64,000 bases of DNA from Nitrospirillum pindoramense (GCF_007827955.1 NZ_VITR01000015.1:104703-168702), one strand, 5' to 3'. Positions 54,158 through 63,460 are shown, numbered from the stretch's first letter. A program made the numbers and translations. The notes: generated by a model from the letters alone, not told the origin.

Positions 54158-55552
54158 TCAGCGTGCCGCTAGGATTTCGGCGGCGGCCCGCTCGCCGGAC
54201 CGGATGGCGCCGTCCATGTAGCCGGGCCAGCGGCTGGCCGTTTCCGTACCGGCCCAATGGATGCGTCCGGTGGGCTGGCGCAAGGTCGCGCCCAGACTGG
54301 TCCAGGCCCCCGGGACCATGACGCCGGCATAGCCGCCCCGGGCGTATTCCTCCTCCAGCCAGGACAGCTCGATATACTCCCGCATATCGGCGGCCCGGGG
54401 CCCGAACAGCCGCACCAGGGACCGGGTGATGGCGGCCTGGCGCTCGGCCGGCGTGCGGGCGGTCCATTCCTTGGCCTCGTCCCCCTCGATGAAGGCGACC
54501 AGGATGCCGGGCGTGCCGGCGGCGGGGGAATTGTCGTAGATCAGGCTCACCGGGCCGTCCTCGCTGATCGCCATCCCCGACAGCCCTTCCTCTCGCCAGA
54601 AGGGGGTGGGATAGAGGCACTGCACCTTGATGCAGGCGCCCATGGGCATGCGCTGGGCCAGATGGTCCCGCGTCCCGGGCAGCGGCGGGCTGTAGCGCAG
54701 GCGGGCGGCCAGCGCCGGCGGCAGGGTCACGATGGCGTGGCGGGCGCGGACCGTGTTGCCCGCGGCGGTGGTGATGGTCACGCCGTCACCGTCCTGGGCC
54801 AGGGCGGCCACCGGGGTATCGAGACGCAGGTGCGGCCGGACCGTGTCCGCCAGCCGTTCCGCCAGATGCTGCGCCCCCAGGCTGAAGCGCCGTTCCTGCG
54901 CGCCGCCGCCCATGCTGATCAGGGCGGCCAGCCCGCCGGCGGCCTTGATGTAGAAAAGGACGTGCAGCAGCGACAGCTCCCGCGCCTCCGACGCCAGGAC
55001 GGAGCGGGCCAGGAAGCGCATCCAGAACCGGGCCTCGTCGCTGGTGGCTGTGCGGATGATCCAGGCGTCGAAGCTCTCGCTGTCCAGGGCGGCGGCGTTG
55101 GGGCTGGTCCAGGGGGTTTCGGCATCCACCGTTTGTGCCAGGGTGTCCAGCGCCTGGAACGTCGCCTCCACCTCCGCCAGGGCCGCCGGCTCATGGGGCG
55201 GCAGCAGACCGGTGAAGCGCATCAGGCGGCCGTTGTGCAGACAGAGGTTCTCCCCCTCCTCGAAGGAGGTGAAGGTTTCCACCCCCAGCTCCTCGGCCAG
55301 GGCCAGCACCTTGTCCTGGCCGGGCCCCACCCATTGTCCGCCAACGTCGATGGGGGTGCCGTCTTGGGCATGGCGGGTATGGATGCGGCCGCCGACGCGG
55401 TCGCGCGCCTCCAGCACCGTGACGCGCAGGCCGGCGTTCACCAGGGCGCGGGCGGCGGTCAGGCCGGCGAAACCGGCCCCGATGATGGCGACATCGACCG
55501 GTTCCGCGCACGCGGACTCCGGGCGGCAGGCGGACTCGATGGGCTGGCCCAT
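54158..55552 (-). CDS. Flavin monoamine oxidase-type amine oxidase
   Basis: This 464-aa FAD amine oxidase has the dinucleotide-binding VAIIGAGFAGLTAARAL near residue 21, EARDRVGGRIHT, the substrate-side GGQWVGPGQDKVLALAEELG, and the C-terminal FAD strand GRIHWAGTETASRWPGYMDGAI. This layout is that of bacterial MAO/putrescine-oxidase-like enzymes, which turn a primary amine into an aldehyde with hydrogen peroxide and ammonia. GGAGAGCGTC precedes the ATG. It lies between tetR (15 bp) and the ureohydrolase (30 bp) in one operon, so a diamine or guanidino-amine is the likely substrate. An amino-acid oxygenase role of the IaaM/arginine-monooxygenase type, paired with the upstream amidase, is the main alternative. 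Confidence 0.9.
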   Translation of the reverse strand: MGQPIESACRPESACAEPVDVAIIGAGFAGLTAARALVNAGLRVTVLEARDRVGGRIHTRHAQDGTPIDVGGQWVGPGQDKVLALAEELGVETFTSFEEGENLCLHNGRLMRFTGLLPPHEPAALAEVEATFQALDTLAQTVDAETPWTSPNAAALDSESFDAWIIRTATSDEARFWMRFLARSVLASEARELSLLHVLFYIKAAGGLAALISMGGGAQERRFSLGAQHLAERLADTVRPHLRLDTPVAALAQDGDGVTITTAAGNTVRARHAIVTLPPALAARLRYSPPLPGTRDHLAQRMPMGACIKVQCLYPTPFWREEGLSGMAISEDGPVSLIYDNSPAAGTPGILVAFIEGDEAKEWTARTPAERQAAITRSLVRLFGPRAADMREYIELSWLEEEYARGGYAGVMVPGAWTSLGATLRQPTGRIHWAGTETASRWPGYMDGAIRSGERAAAEILAAR

Positions 55553-55567
55553 GACGCTCTCCGGTTC

Positions 55568-56179
55568 TTAGAGGTAGGTGCGCTGCGCGGCGATGATCAG
55601 GGACTGCACCGCTTGGCGCGAGCGGAAGCTGTTGGCGGTCGCCAGCCATTGCAGAAGGATGCCGACGAAGCCGGTGAAGATGAAATTGGCCAGGCCGTCG
55701 ATGTCCGGCTTGATGCTGCCGTCGCGGACATCGCTGGCGTCGGCCAGGACGGACCGGTACAGGTCCAGATATTCTTCATACTTGCGCTTGGCCAGCCATT
55801 CGGACCCCGGCGTGCTCAGCGCGTACAGGGTCAGGTTGAACAGGGCCAGTTGCTCATCGGGGCTGCGCTCCACCTCTCCCCGGATGAAGGTCAGCAGGTG
55901 GTCGATGCGGTCGTGCAGCCGCTCGGGCGCGGAGAAATAGGCGGCCAGGCTCTCACGTGACTTCGCCACCAGGTGGGTCAGCACGTTCATCAGCACGGCG
56001 TCCTTGCCGTCGAAATAATAGTGCAGGGTGCCCAGGTTCACGCTGGCCTCGCCCGCGATCTTGCGCGTGGTGGTCCCGTGCACGCCTTCGCGGGCGATGA
56101 CAGTGACGGCGGCGGCCATGATGGCTTCCCGCTTTTCCTCGCGCTTTTCCTCGCCTTTGGTTTTGGGGGGCTTGGACAC
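55568..56179 (-). CDS. TetR-family transcriptional regulator
   Basis: This protein of about 203 aa has an N-terminal TetR helix-turn-helix: EAIMAAAVTVIAREGVHGTTTRKIAGEASVNLGTLHYYF, seen in pieces from about residue 20 to 55. The remainder is a helical ligand-binding domain. It is preceded by a Lys/Glu-rich tail. Start choice: the frame reaches 56317 and an ATG sits at 56242, but the GTG at 56179 has GAGGAAA seven bases upstream and begins just before the DNA-binding domain; the ATG form would add 21 Pro/Arg-rich residues. Lying inside the catabolic operon, it probably controls it and the divergent TonB-receptor operon through the two 16-bp operators at 57866 and 58110 (inference). The inducer is unknown, presumably an amine, guanidino compound or aldehyde. 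Confidence 0.9.
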   Translation of the reverse strand: MSKPPKTKGEEKREEKREAIMAAAVTVIAREGVHGTTTRKIAGEASVNLGTLHYYFDGKDAVLMNVLTHLVAKSRESLAAYFSAPERLHDRIDHLLTFIRGEVERSPDEQLALFNLTLYALSTPGSEWLAKRKYEEYLDLYRSVLADASDVRDGSIKPDIDGLANFIFTGFVGILLQWLATANSFRSRQAVQSLIIAAQRTYL

Positions 56180-56255
56180 GGGCGTTTCCTCTGGTCTCGC
56201 GGGCGGCTTGCCCTTTGGGCGGGCGGATGGGCGGGACGGCATGCTGATCGGGGTG

Positions 56256-57695
56256 TTAGCGGGGGTCAACGGCGGCGGTTGATGACGGCTGGGGATCAAT
56301 CGGGATGATAGGCCCAAGCCGTTCCTCCAGCGCCGCCGCGGCGGCCAGCACCAGGCCGTCGCGGAAGCGGCCGGCCACCAGTTGGACGCCCAGCGGGCCG
56401 TCCGTTCCCCGGTGCACCGGTACCGACAGGGCGGGCACGCCCAGGAAGGCCGTTGCCGTGCAGGGGCTGTGCGCGGTCAGCAGCCGGCGGGCCTCCTCCA
56501 CGCCGCGCACATCGTAGCCGACAGGGAAGGGCGCCGACCAGGCGGTGGGCATCAGCAGCAGCGGGAAGTCCTCGAAGAACATCTGCCAGGCGCGCTGGAA
56601 GGTGGTGCGGCTGGCCAGGCCGGCCAGCATCTCCTCCGCCGACAGGGTGGGGACGCAGGCCGCCGTCAGCTCCAGGGAGCGCAGGAACGTCTCATCGCCC
56701 AGGGCGAAGGCGGCCCGCGCGCCGGGGCTGCGGCAGTCGTTGGACAGCAGGGTCATCCACAGCGCCGCCGCTTCCTCGAAGCGGGGTAGGGCCGCCTCCA
56801 CCACCTCATAGCCGGCGTCGGCCAGCGCATCGGCGGCGCGGCGCAGGGCGGCCAGGACGGGGGCGTCCGCGGCATGGTCTGCTGTGCCGGTGAACAGGGC
56901 GACCCGGACCCGAGCCGTGTCGTCGGGGAAGTCCAGAGGAGCCGGGACCCAGGCCGGGTCACGCGGATCACGTCCCGCCATGGTCTCCAGTCCCAGGCGG
57001 ATATCGCGGACCGAGCGGGCAAGCACGCCCTGGGTCGATCCCAATTGCAGGCACAGCGACCGCTCGGCCTTGCCCGTGGGGTTGTAGGCGGGAACGCGGC
57101 CGGTGGTGGGGCGCAGGCCGTAGACGCCGCAGGCGCTGGCCGGCAGGCGGGCGGACCCGGCCAGATCGTTGCCGTGGGCCAGCGGCACCATGCCGGTGGC
57201 CACCGCCGCGGCCGCCCCACCGCTGGACCCGCCCACGTTCAGGGCGGCATTCCAGGGATTGAGGGTCAGGCCGTGCGGCGCGTTGTCGGTGAACCAGCGG
57301 CAGGAGAAGGCGGGGGCGTTGCTGCGGCCCAGCAGGATGGCACCGGCCTTGCGCCAATTGGCCACCGGCGGGCTGTCCTCCGCCGCCACCAGGCTGGTGA
57401 AGGCGGCGACGCCGTTGGTGGTGGCGCTGCCGGCCTGGTCGACATTGATCTTGGTCGTGACGGGAACGCCATGCAGAAGCGGCAGAGGGGCGCCGGCCGC
57501 CCTCCGGGCGTCGGCCTCGGCGGCGGCGGCCAGGGCGGTGTCGCGGTTTATTTCGGTGAGGGCGTTCACCGCCGGATTGACGGTGGCGATACGGTCCAGG
57601 CAGGCGGCCGTCGCCTCCCGTGCCGAAACCCGTCGTTCCCGGATCGCGGATGCCAGATCCGTGGCATCCCATTGCCAAAGCGCGGTGCCGCCCAT
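56256..57695 (-). CDS. Amidase-signature family hydrolase
   Basis: This 479-aa protein of the amidase-signature family hydrolyses a carboxamide to acid plus ammonia. The Ser-cisSer-Lys triad is visible: Lys in VPVTTKINVDQAG near residue 81, the cis-Ser in VGGSSGGAAAAVATG near 155, and the nucleophile Ser in DLAGSARLPASACGVYGLRP near 180. The usual GGSIR here reads AGSAR. It is the first gene of the leftward catabolic operon, after a divergent promoter region with two operators. With the amine oxidase it might act as a guanidinobutyramide or related amide hydrolase in oxygenase-type arginine breakdown, or simply release the operon's substrate from an amide. The substrate is not readable from sequence. 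Confidence 0.88.
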   Translation of the reverse strand: MGGTALWQWDATDLASAIRERRVSAREATAACLDRIATVNPAVNALTEINRDTALAAAAEADARRAAGAPLPLLHGVPVTTKINVDQAGSATTNGVAAFTSLVAAEDSPPVANWRKAGAILLGRSNAPAFSCRWFTDNAPHGLTLNPWNAALNVGGSSGGAAAAVATGMVPLAHGNDLAGSARLPASACGVYGLRPTTGRVPAYNPTGKAERSLCLQLGSTQGVLARSVRDIRLGLETMAGRDPRDPAWVPAPLDFPDDTARVRVALFTGTADHAADAPVLAALRRAADALADAGYEVVEAALPRFEEAAALWMTLLSNDCRSPGARAAFALGDETFLRSLELTAACVPTLSAEEMLAGLASRTTFQRAWQMFFEDFPLLLMPTAWSAPFPVGYDVRGVEEARRLLTAHSPCTATAFLGVPALSVPVHRGTDGPLGVQLVAGRFRDGLVLAAAAALEERLGPIIPIDPQPSSTAAVDPR

Positions 57696-57865
57696 GTCCT
57701 GTCCCTGTTCCTGAAAGACATTTTTTAAGAAGGCGTCAGCGTCGTGCGGCGGGTCGTTGCCAGGCCGCGGACCGGCTTAAGGGCACCTTACGGGGCGCCC
57801 GGGGGCCGGATCGACGTTCGTCATGTTTCCTGGTTACAGGCCGCCGATGAGCCTGTCAATCATAT

Positions 57866-57881
57866 TTAGTCATTTGATCAA
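57866..57881. promoter_or_regulatory. Operator copy 1 in the divergent catabolic promoter
   Basis: TTAGTCATTTGATCAA is an imperfect inverted repeat (TTAGTCA, two bases, TGATCAA). The 17-base stretch from 57870, TCATTTGATCAATTTAT, recurs on the opposite strand at operator copy 2 with a single difference (C for T). It lies about 170 bp upstream of the amidase start. Size and symmetry fit a TetR-type site, and a TetR gene is in the operon. The 57696-58347 gap holds the promoters of both operons and nothing else I recognise. Confidence 0.65.
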
Positions 57882-58109
57882 TTTATCTTCGGCCCTGTCT
57901 GGGCTGAGGGCAGGACGCCAATTGGCGGATTTTTTGTCGCGCCTCTCAGTGCGCGCAGAGTATGGCGACTAGGGAGAGGCAATCTATCATATTGTTTGTA
58001 AACAAATATTTTTGGAACGACCTCTGTGTGGCTTTCGCGGATAATTCGTCGAACCTTGAATCTTTATCCTTGACAACTTTTCCGAAATGCGTCGCACTTG
58101 GGGCATAAA

Positions 58110-58125
58110 TTGGTCAAATGATCAA
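58110..58125. promoter_or_regulatory. Operator copy 2 in the divergent catabolic promoter
   Basis: TTGGTCAAATGATCAA is an inverted repeat (TTGGTCA, AA, TGATCAA) with one mismatch between its arms. On the minus strand it reads as a near copy of operator 1 including the flanking ATTTAT, so two oriented copies sit about 245 bp apart, one near each promoter. It lies about 220 bp upstream of the TonB-receptor start. It probably binds the TetR protein encoded at 55568-56179 (inference). Confidence 0.65.
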
Positions 58126-58347
58126 ACATTGACGTGAACGGGGTATCCGGCCGGGTCTGGCCGGGAATGGCTTTGATGCTCCGGTACGGGACGACCGTCC
58201 GGTGATTTCCGATGCAGGCTGGCCCCTTGGGGCGCGGGTCCTTTTGGCGGGGTGCGAAAGCGTCCCCGAACGGGGACGGCTTGCCGGATAATGGCCGCCG
58301 TCAAGGCGTGCCGCGAACAGATGAACGGGAAGATTCGGGAGACGGAA

Positions 58348-60687
58348 ATGAAGCGGAAACGGTATGCCTATGCGGCCCTTGGCCTGTCTTGCTCCCTGAT
58401 TTTGGGGGTATCGTCACGCGCTGCGGAACCGGCCGCCGCACCCACAAGCGGCGCCTCCGACGACGTGTTGCAGGACATCGTGGTGACGGCGCAACGGCGC
58501 GCCCAAAGTCTGCAGGATGTGCCCGTGTCGGTCAGCGCCTTCGCCGGCGACGACCTGAAAAGCCGGGGGGTGACCTCCATCGACCAGATCGGCGGCATGA
58601 TCCCCAACGTCCAGATCCACAACGACAAGGGCGGCGGCGCCCCCACCTGGGTGATCCGCGGCGTGGCGCTGTTCGACTTCAACGCCAACAACAACCCCGC
58701 CACCGCCATCTACATCGACGACGTCTACCAAAGCTCCGCCGTCATGGGCGGCGGCGCGCTCTATGACCTGGAACGGGTGGAGGTGCTGAAGGGCCCGCAG
58801 GGCGGGCTGTATGGCCGCAACACCACCGGTGGCGCCGTCCAGGTGTTGTCCAAGCCGGCCAAGCTGGGCGCCTCGGATGGCTATGCCTCCGTCGATTACG
58901 GCAAATGGAACGAATACCGGGTGGAGGGGGCGCAATCCATCCCCGTCACCGACACCCTGGCGTTGCGCATCGCCGCGGTGCAGGAAGGGGGCGATGGCTG
59001 GCAGAAGACCTTGGCCGGCAATACCCGCTGGGGGGCGCCTGACCGGACCTCGGCCCGCCTTCAGGCCCTGTTGCAGCCGTCGGAGCGCTTCACCGCCCAG
59101 TTGAAGCTGTTCGGCAGCCGGGACCAATCGCAGACGACGCTGGCCACCAGCAACGCCGCCTATGATGCCACGGGCGCCTTCTGCGGCGCCGTGGCCGGTG
59201 GGGGCAACGGCAACGCCTCCTGCCTGAACTTCGCCCAGTTCAACAACCTCATCACCGGCACCACCGGCGCCCTGTCCTCGGCCAGCCAGTCCAACGATGG
59301 CCGTGTCGTCATTTCCAGCCCCATCAACCGGCTGGACAATCATGAGTGGGGCGCCACGCTGACCCTGGACTATGACTTCGATGCCGCCCGGCTCACGTCG
59401 ATCAGCGCGGCGGACTATTTCCACTACGGTCAGGTCTACGACTACGACGCCACCAACCTGCGGCTGGGTGACCAGGCGGAACGGGCCACCATCCGCAACC
59501 TGTCCCAGGAACTGCGGCTGACCTCCACCGGCGACAGCCGGTTCAAGTGGCTGGCCGGTGCGGTCTATGCCCAGACCGGTTTCCAGGAGTACCGGACCTT
59601 CGACATGCGCGACAACGTGGCCGTCGTTTCCGCCTCCTTCACCCCGCTGGGTGTGCCGCAGCAGGACGGCGTGCTGGCGGTGCAGTACCGGCAGCAGACG
59701 CGCCACGCCTCGGTCTACGGCCAGGGCGACTACGCCTTGACCGACCGTCTGAACCTCTCGGCCTCGCTGCGCTACGCGACGGAGGAGACGGACTTCCGCA
59801 ACGGCAAGGACTTCTTCCCCCTGGCCGGCATCACCCTGCTGAACAACCTGAACTCCACCTATCGCCTGCACGACCATGTGTCGGGCAAGGTGTCGGCCGA
59901 TTACCACCTGACCGATACCGTCCTGCTCTACGCCTCGGCGGCCCGGGGGTACAAGTCAGGCGGCGTCTTCGGCGGCTTCCCCCAGGAACCGGGCGACGTG
60001 ACCCCGTATAAGGAGGAAATCGTCTGGGCCTATGAGACGGGGGTGAAGAGCACCTGGCTGGACCACAGGCTGCAGGTCAACCTGGCCGGCTTCCATTACG
60101 ACCATAACAATTTGCAGGCGCTGACCACCCTGCCCAGTGTGCTGACGCCCGGCCAGTTCATCTTCCGCCTGACCAATGTGGGCAAGGCCACCCACGACGG
60201 CATCGAACTGGAAACGACGTTGAAGCCCCTACCGGGCCTGACGTTGCAGGCGTCCGGCGCCTATGTCGATGCCGAGGTGACGCAGAGCAACGACGTGCTC
60301 TACTCCTTCGACAACCGGGCCCTGCCCTGGCAGGGACGGCGCATCGATTACTCGCCGCGGTGGACCGGTTCCTTCAGCGCCCGGTACGACCATGCGGTCA
60401 CGGCGGATCTGGTGGGCACGGCGCAGCTCGATTTCGACGTGCGCAGCGCCCAGGTGATCGGCAGCACCCTGGTCGACAGCGCCATGCGCAACATCGGCGG
60501 TTACGGTCTGCTGAACGGGCGGCTGACCCTGGCATCGGACCACGATGGCTGGAGCGTGTCGCTGTGGGGCAAGAACCTGCTGAACCGGCATTACTTCACC
60601 GATCGCAGCAATGACGGCCTGGGCAGCTATTATTCGGTGTATGGCCGGCCCGTCAGCTATGGCCTGAACCTGACGAAGACCTGGTAA
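58348..60687 (+). CDS. TonB-dependent outer-membrane receptor
   Basis: This 779-aa receptor has a signal peptide (MKRKRYAYAALGLSCSLILG, cleavage likely after SRA near residue 29), a TonB-box-like DIVVTAQRR near 47, a plug domain (VPVSVSAF, PNVQIHN, IYIDDVYQ, LERVEVLKGPQGGLYGRNTTGGAV) and a 22-strand-type barrel ending in an aromatic residue (LNLTKTW). It imports a scarce ligand across the outer membrane using TonB energy. The ATG at 58348, after GGGAGACGGAA, fits the signal peptide better than upstream starts at 58252 or 58321. It heads a rightward operon with an MFS transporter and an aldehyde dehydrogenase, divergent from the amine/guanidine catabolic operon. The ligand is therefore more likely an organic nutrient than a siderophore. 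Confidence 0.92.
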   Translation: MKRKRYAYAALGLSCSLILGVSSRAAEPAAAPTSGASDDVLQDIVVTAQRRAQSLQDVPVSVSAFAGDDLKSRGVTSIDQIGGMIPNVQIHNDKGGGAPTWVIRGVALFDFNANNNPATAIYIDDVYQSSAVMGGGALYDLERVEVLKGPQGGLYGRNTTGGAVQVLSKPAKLGASDGYASVDYGKWNEYRVEGAQSIPVTDTLALRIAAVQEGGDGWQKTLAGNTRWGAPDRTSARLQALLQPSERFTAQLKLFGSRDQSQTTLATSNAAYDATGAFCGAVAGGGNGNASCLNFAQFNNLITGTTGALSSASQSNDGRVVISSPINRLDNHEWGATLTLDYDFDAARLTSISAADYFHYGQVYDYDATNLRLGDQAERATIRNLSQELRLTSTGDSRFKWLAGAVYAQTGFQEYRTFDMRDNVAVVSASFTPLGVPQQDGVLAVQYRQQTRHASVYGQGDYALTDRLNLSASLRYATEETDFRNGKDFFPLAGITLLNNLNSTYRLHDHVSGKVSADYHLTDTVLLYASAARGYKSGGVFGGFPQEPGDVTPYKEEIVWAYETGVKSTWLDHRLQVNLAGFHYDHNNLQALTTLPSVLTPGQFIFRLTNVGKATHDGIELETTLKPLPGLTLQASGAYVDAEVTQSNDVLYSFDNRALPWQGRRIDYSPRWTGSFSARYDHAVTADLVGTAQLDFDVRSAQVIGSTLVDSAMRNIGGYGLLNGRLTLASDHDGWSVSLWGKNLLNRHYFTDRSNDGLGSYYSVYGRPVSYGLNLTKTW

Positions 60688-60735
60688 GGCGCCATGGCCC
60701 GCCACGCGCCGCCGCTTACCCCTGGGGAGGGCTTC

Positions 60736-61890
60736 ATGGCATCCGTTACCACGTCCACGGACCAACCGGTCCCGCCGATGCTTTCGCTGGCGGCCATCAC
60801 CGCCTTCGGCCTGATCGGGCCCTTCGTCTTCCTGGTGTCGCCCGTCATCGCCGGCCAGCTGGCGCTTGAATGGCACTGGTCCCCCGGCGACATCGGCTTG
60901 CTCATGTCGGTGGAGCTGGGGGGGGCCGCCCTGGTCTCCTTCCCGGCGGTTTTCCTGTTGCGCCGCTTTTCCTGGCGGCCGCTGACTGTTGTGGCCACCC
61001 TGGTGTTCGTTGGCGCCGGGGTGGGGTCGGCCCTGGTGGCCCGGGCCGGCGGCGATGCCGCCTGGCTCATGCCGTTGCGCTTCCTCGGCGGGGCGGGGGG
61101 TGGCGTGCTGTCGGTCATCTGCCTGTTGGCGGCGGGCAGGTCCGCCGACCCCCATCGCGCCTTCGCCTGCTGGACGGGCGGACAGACGGTGTCGGCCGCC
61201 TTGGGGCTGCTTTACCTGCCGCGGCTGTTCGGGCATGTCGGCCTTGCCGGGTTTTACGTTCTCCTCGCCGCGGCGGCGTTGTTGGCCCTGGCCGTGGTGG
61301 CGGGCCTGCCCGCCGCTTGGCCGGAGCAGTCGGGCTTTGAGCGGGGCGGCGGTTCGGGGGCGGCCCGCCTGAATTTACTGGCGATCTTCTGCTATTACCT
61401 GGCCATCAGCGGCGCCTGGGCCTTCGTCGGCGTGCCGGGCCTGGCCCTGGGCCTGACGGAGGACGGGGTGGGCACCTTGACGGCGGCGGCCATGTTCACC
61501 GCCATCCTCGGGTCTGTCCTGGCCACCGTCTCCGGACATTCCCGGCACCGGGGCGCCTATACGGTAGGCGTCTTCGGTCTCCTGCTGGCTTGCCTGCTGG
61601 CATTGGCCTTCCCGCCGGGCCGGGGCGCCTTCATCGGTGCGGTGGTACTGCTGCAGGTCTGCTGGTCCTTCCTGGTGCCCATGCTGTTGGCGGCGCTGGC
61701 CGATACGGATGAGGGCGGCGGGTTGGTGATCCTGTCCAACATGATCATCGGCGGCGGGGCCGCCCTGGGCCCGCTGGTGGCGGGCTACACCCTGGACTAT
61801 GCCGGAACCTATGTCGCGGTGGCGGCGCAGGGGGCGCTGCTGCTGGCGCTGTCGGTCGCCGCCTTCATCGCCGCGCGCCGCCGGTCCTAG
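60736..61890 (+). CDS. MFS transporter
   Basis: This 384-aa protein has about twelve hydrophobic segments, for example FGLIGPFVFLVSPVIAG, FYVLLAAAALLALAVVAGL and GAVVLLQVCWSFLVPMLLAAL, and a charged mid-loop near residues 200-215. This is the major facilitator layout at slightly below the usual 400 residues. A start at 60694 is possible, but GGGGAGGG six bases before the ATG at 60736 and the hydrophobic profile favour the latter. It lies 48 bp after the TonB receptor and 57 bp before the aldehyde dehydrogenase, so it probably carries the same ligand over the inner membrane, or exports a by-product. The specificity is unknown. Confidence 0.88.
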   Translation: MASVTTSTDQPVPPMLSLAAITAFGLIGPFVFLVSPVIAGQLALEWHWSPGDIGLLMSVELGGAALVSFPAVFLLRRFSWRPLTVVATLVFVGAGVGSALVARAGGDAAWLMPLRFLGGAGGGVLSVICLLAAGRSADPHRAFACWTGGQTVSAALGLLYLPRLFGHVGLAGFYVLLAAAALLALAVVAGLPAAWPEQSGFERGGGSGAARLNLLAIFCYYLAISGAWAFVGVPGLALGLTEDGVGTLTAAAMFTAILGSVLATVSGHSRHRGAYTVGVFGLLLACLLALAFPPGRGAFIGAVVLLQVCWSFLVPMLLAALADTDEGGGLVILSNMIIGGGAALGPLVAGYTLDYAGTYVAVAAQGALLLALSVAAFIAARRRS

Positions 61891-61947
61891 ACCTCCCGCA
61901 GCCCGGCTTCCCACCTCCTTTCGGTTTCACTGCTTGGATCGAACCCC

Positions 61948-63375
61948 ATGTCTTCGCTTCCGCTTCTCCCCTGTTACATCGACGGCCAATGGCGTCTGCC
62001 TGAAGGGGGGCGCCTGCTGGATGTCATCAATCCGGCGACCGAGGCCGCTTGCGCCCAGGTGGCCCTGGCCGGCCCGGCCGAGGTGGATTTGGCTGTGGCG
62101 GCGGCCCGGCGCGCTTTTGAAACGTTCTGCCGGACCAGCCGGCAGCAACGCCTGGACCTGTTGTCCGCCATCCTGGCGGCCTATGGCGCCCGTATGGCGG
62201 ACATCGGCGACGCCATCCGGCAGGAGATGGGGGCGCCGCTGGGCTTCGCCCGCCAGGTCCAGGCCGGCATCGGCGCCGCCCATCTGGCGCAGATGGTGGA
62301 CACGCTGCGCGACTTCGTGTTCGACGAGGACCGTGGCCCCTTGCGCCTATGGCGGGAGCCGGTTGGCGTCGCCGGGTTGATCACCCCGTGGAACTGGCCC
62401 ATGAACCAGATCGTCTGCAAGGTGGCGCCGGCGCTGGCGGCCGGCTGCACCATGGTGCTGAAGCCCAGCGAGCTGGCGCCCCTCAGCGCCAACCTGTTCG
62501 CGGAGGTGATGCACGCCGCCGGGGTGCCCGCCGGCGTTTTCAATCTGGTACATGGCGATGGTCCCGGCGTGGGTCAGGCCATCGTCGCCCATCCCGATAT
62601 CGACGTTGTATCCTTCACCGGGTCGACCCGCGCGGGTGTGCAGGTGGCGAAGCTGGCGGCCGACACGGTCAAGCGGGTCAGCCAGGAATTGGGCGGCAAG
62701 TCGGCCAACATCATCCTGCCGGACGCGGATATCCCCCGGGCCGTGCGGCAGGGGGTGCTGCGCTGCTTCAACAATACCGGCCAGTCGTGCAACGCCCCGA
62801 CCCGCATGCTGGTGCCCGAGGATCGCTATGCGGAGGTCGCGGCGATCGCGCGCGAGGTGACCGAAACCGTCGTGGTCGGCGATCCCCTGGATGACGCCAC
62901 GACGATGGGACCGGTGTCCAACGCCACTCAGTTCGCCAAGGTGCAGCGGTTGATCGAGGTCGGTGTCGCCGAGGGGGCGGAGCTGATCGCGGGCGGTCCT
63001 GGCCGGCCGGCCGGGCTGACGCGCGGTTATTATGTCCGGCCCACGGTTTTCGGCCGCGTCACCCCGTCGATGACGGTGGCGCGGGAGGAGATCTTCGGGC
63101 CCGTCCTGTCCATCCTGACCTACCGCACGGTGGAGGAGGCGGTGACCCTGGCCAACGACACCGTTTACGGCCTGGCGGCCTATGTCCAGTCGGGCGATGC
63201 CGGCCGCGCCCAGGCGGTGGCCCGGCAACTGCGCGCCGGCACCATCTATATCAACGACCCGGCCTGGAGCCCGGCCGTGCCGTTCGGCGGCTACAAGCAG
63301 TCCGGCAATGGCCGGGAGTATGCCGAGTTCGGCCTCGCGGAATTCCTGGAACTGAAGGGGGTGGCGGTGGCCTGA
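61948..63375 (+). CDS. NAD(P)-dependent aldehyde dehydrogenase
   Basis: This 475-aa ALDH has TPWNWPMNQIVCKVAPAL, KPSELAPLSANLF, FTGSTRAGVQV, the catalytic Glu in QELGGKSANIILPDAD, the catalytic Cys in FNNTGQSCNAPTRM, and EEIFGPVLS near the C-terminus. It oxidises an aldehyde to an acid. The single Cys loop (SCNAP) differs from the CVC loop of the gabD product, so the two enzymes have different substrates. In context it could oxidise the aldehyde made by the amine oxidase (4-aminobutanal or 4-guanidinobutanal) and so feed GABA or guanidinobutyrate to the divergent operon (inference). It is the last gene of the rightward operon and is followed by a terminator. Confidence 0.93.
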   Translation: MSSLPLLPCYIDGQWRLPEGGRLLDVINPATEAACAQVALAGPAEVDLAVAAARRAFETFCRTSRQQRLDLLSAILAAYGARMADIGDAIRQEMGAPLGFARQVQAGIGAAHLAQMVDTLRDFVFDEDRGPLRLWREPVGVAGLITPWNWPMNQIVCKVAPALAAGCTMVLKPSELAPLSANLFAEVMHAAGVPAGVFNLVHGDGPGVGQAIVAHPDIDVVSFTGSTRAGVQVAKLAADTVKRVSQELGGKSANIILPDADIPRAVRQGVLRCFNNTGQSCNAPTRMLVPEDRYAEVAAIAREVTETVVVGDPLDDATTMGPVSNATQFAKVQRLIEVGVAEGAELIAGGPGRPAGLTRGYYVRPTVFGRVTPSMTVAREEIFGPVLSILTYRTVEEAVTLANDTVYGLAAYVQSGDAGRAQAVARQLRAGTIYINDPAWSPAVPFGGYKQSGNGREYAEFGLAEFLELKGVAVA

Positions 63376-63409
63376 TCGTCCTCCCCAAGCGTTCCATCCT
63401 CGGAAAGAA

Positions 63410-63445
63410 GGGCCGGCACCGTCTGCGGCGGTGCCGGCCCGTTTT
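63410..63445 (+). terminator. Intrinsic terminator after the aldehyde dehydrogenase
   Basis: A perfect 12-bp GC-rich stem (63410-63421 with 63429-63440) with a seven-base loop is followed by GTTTT. It lies 34 bases after the stop codon. It is also 15 bases from the end of the converging autotransporter gene (63461), so it may act for both, though the T-run favours the plus strand. Confidence 0.8.
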
Positions 63446-63460
63446 GCAGGCGGTGCCGGG

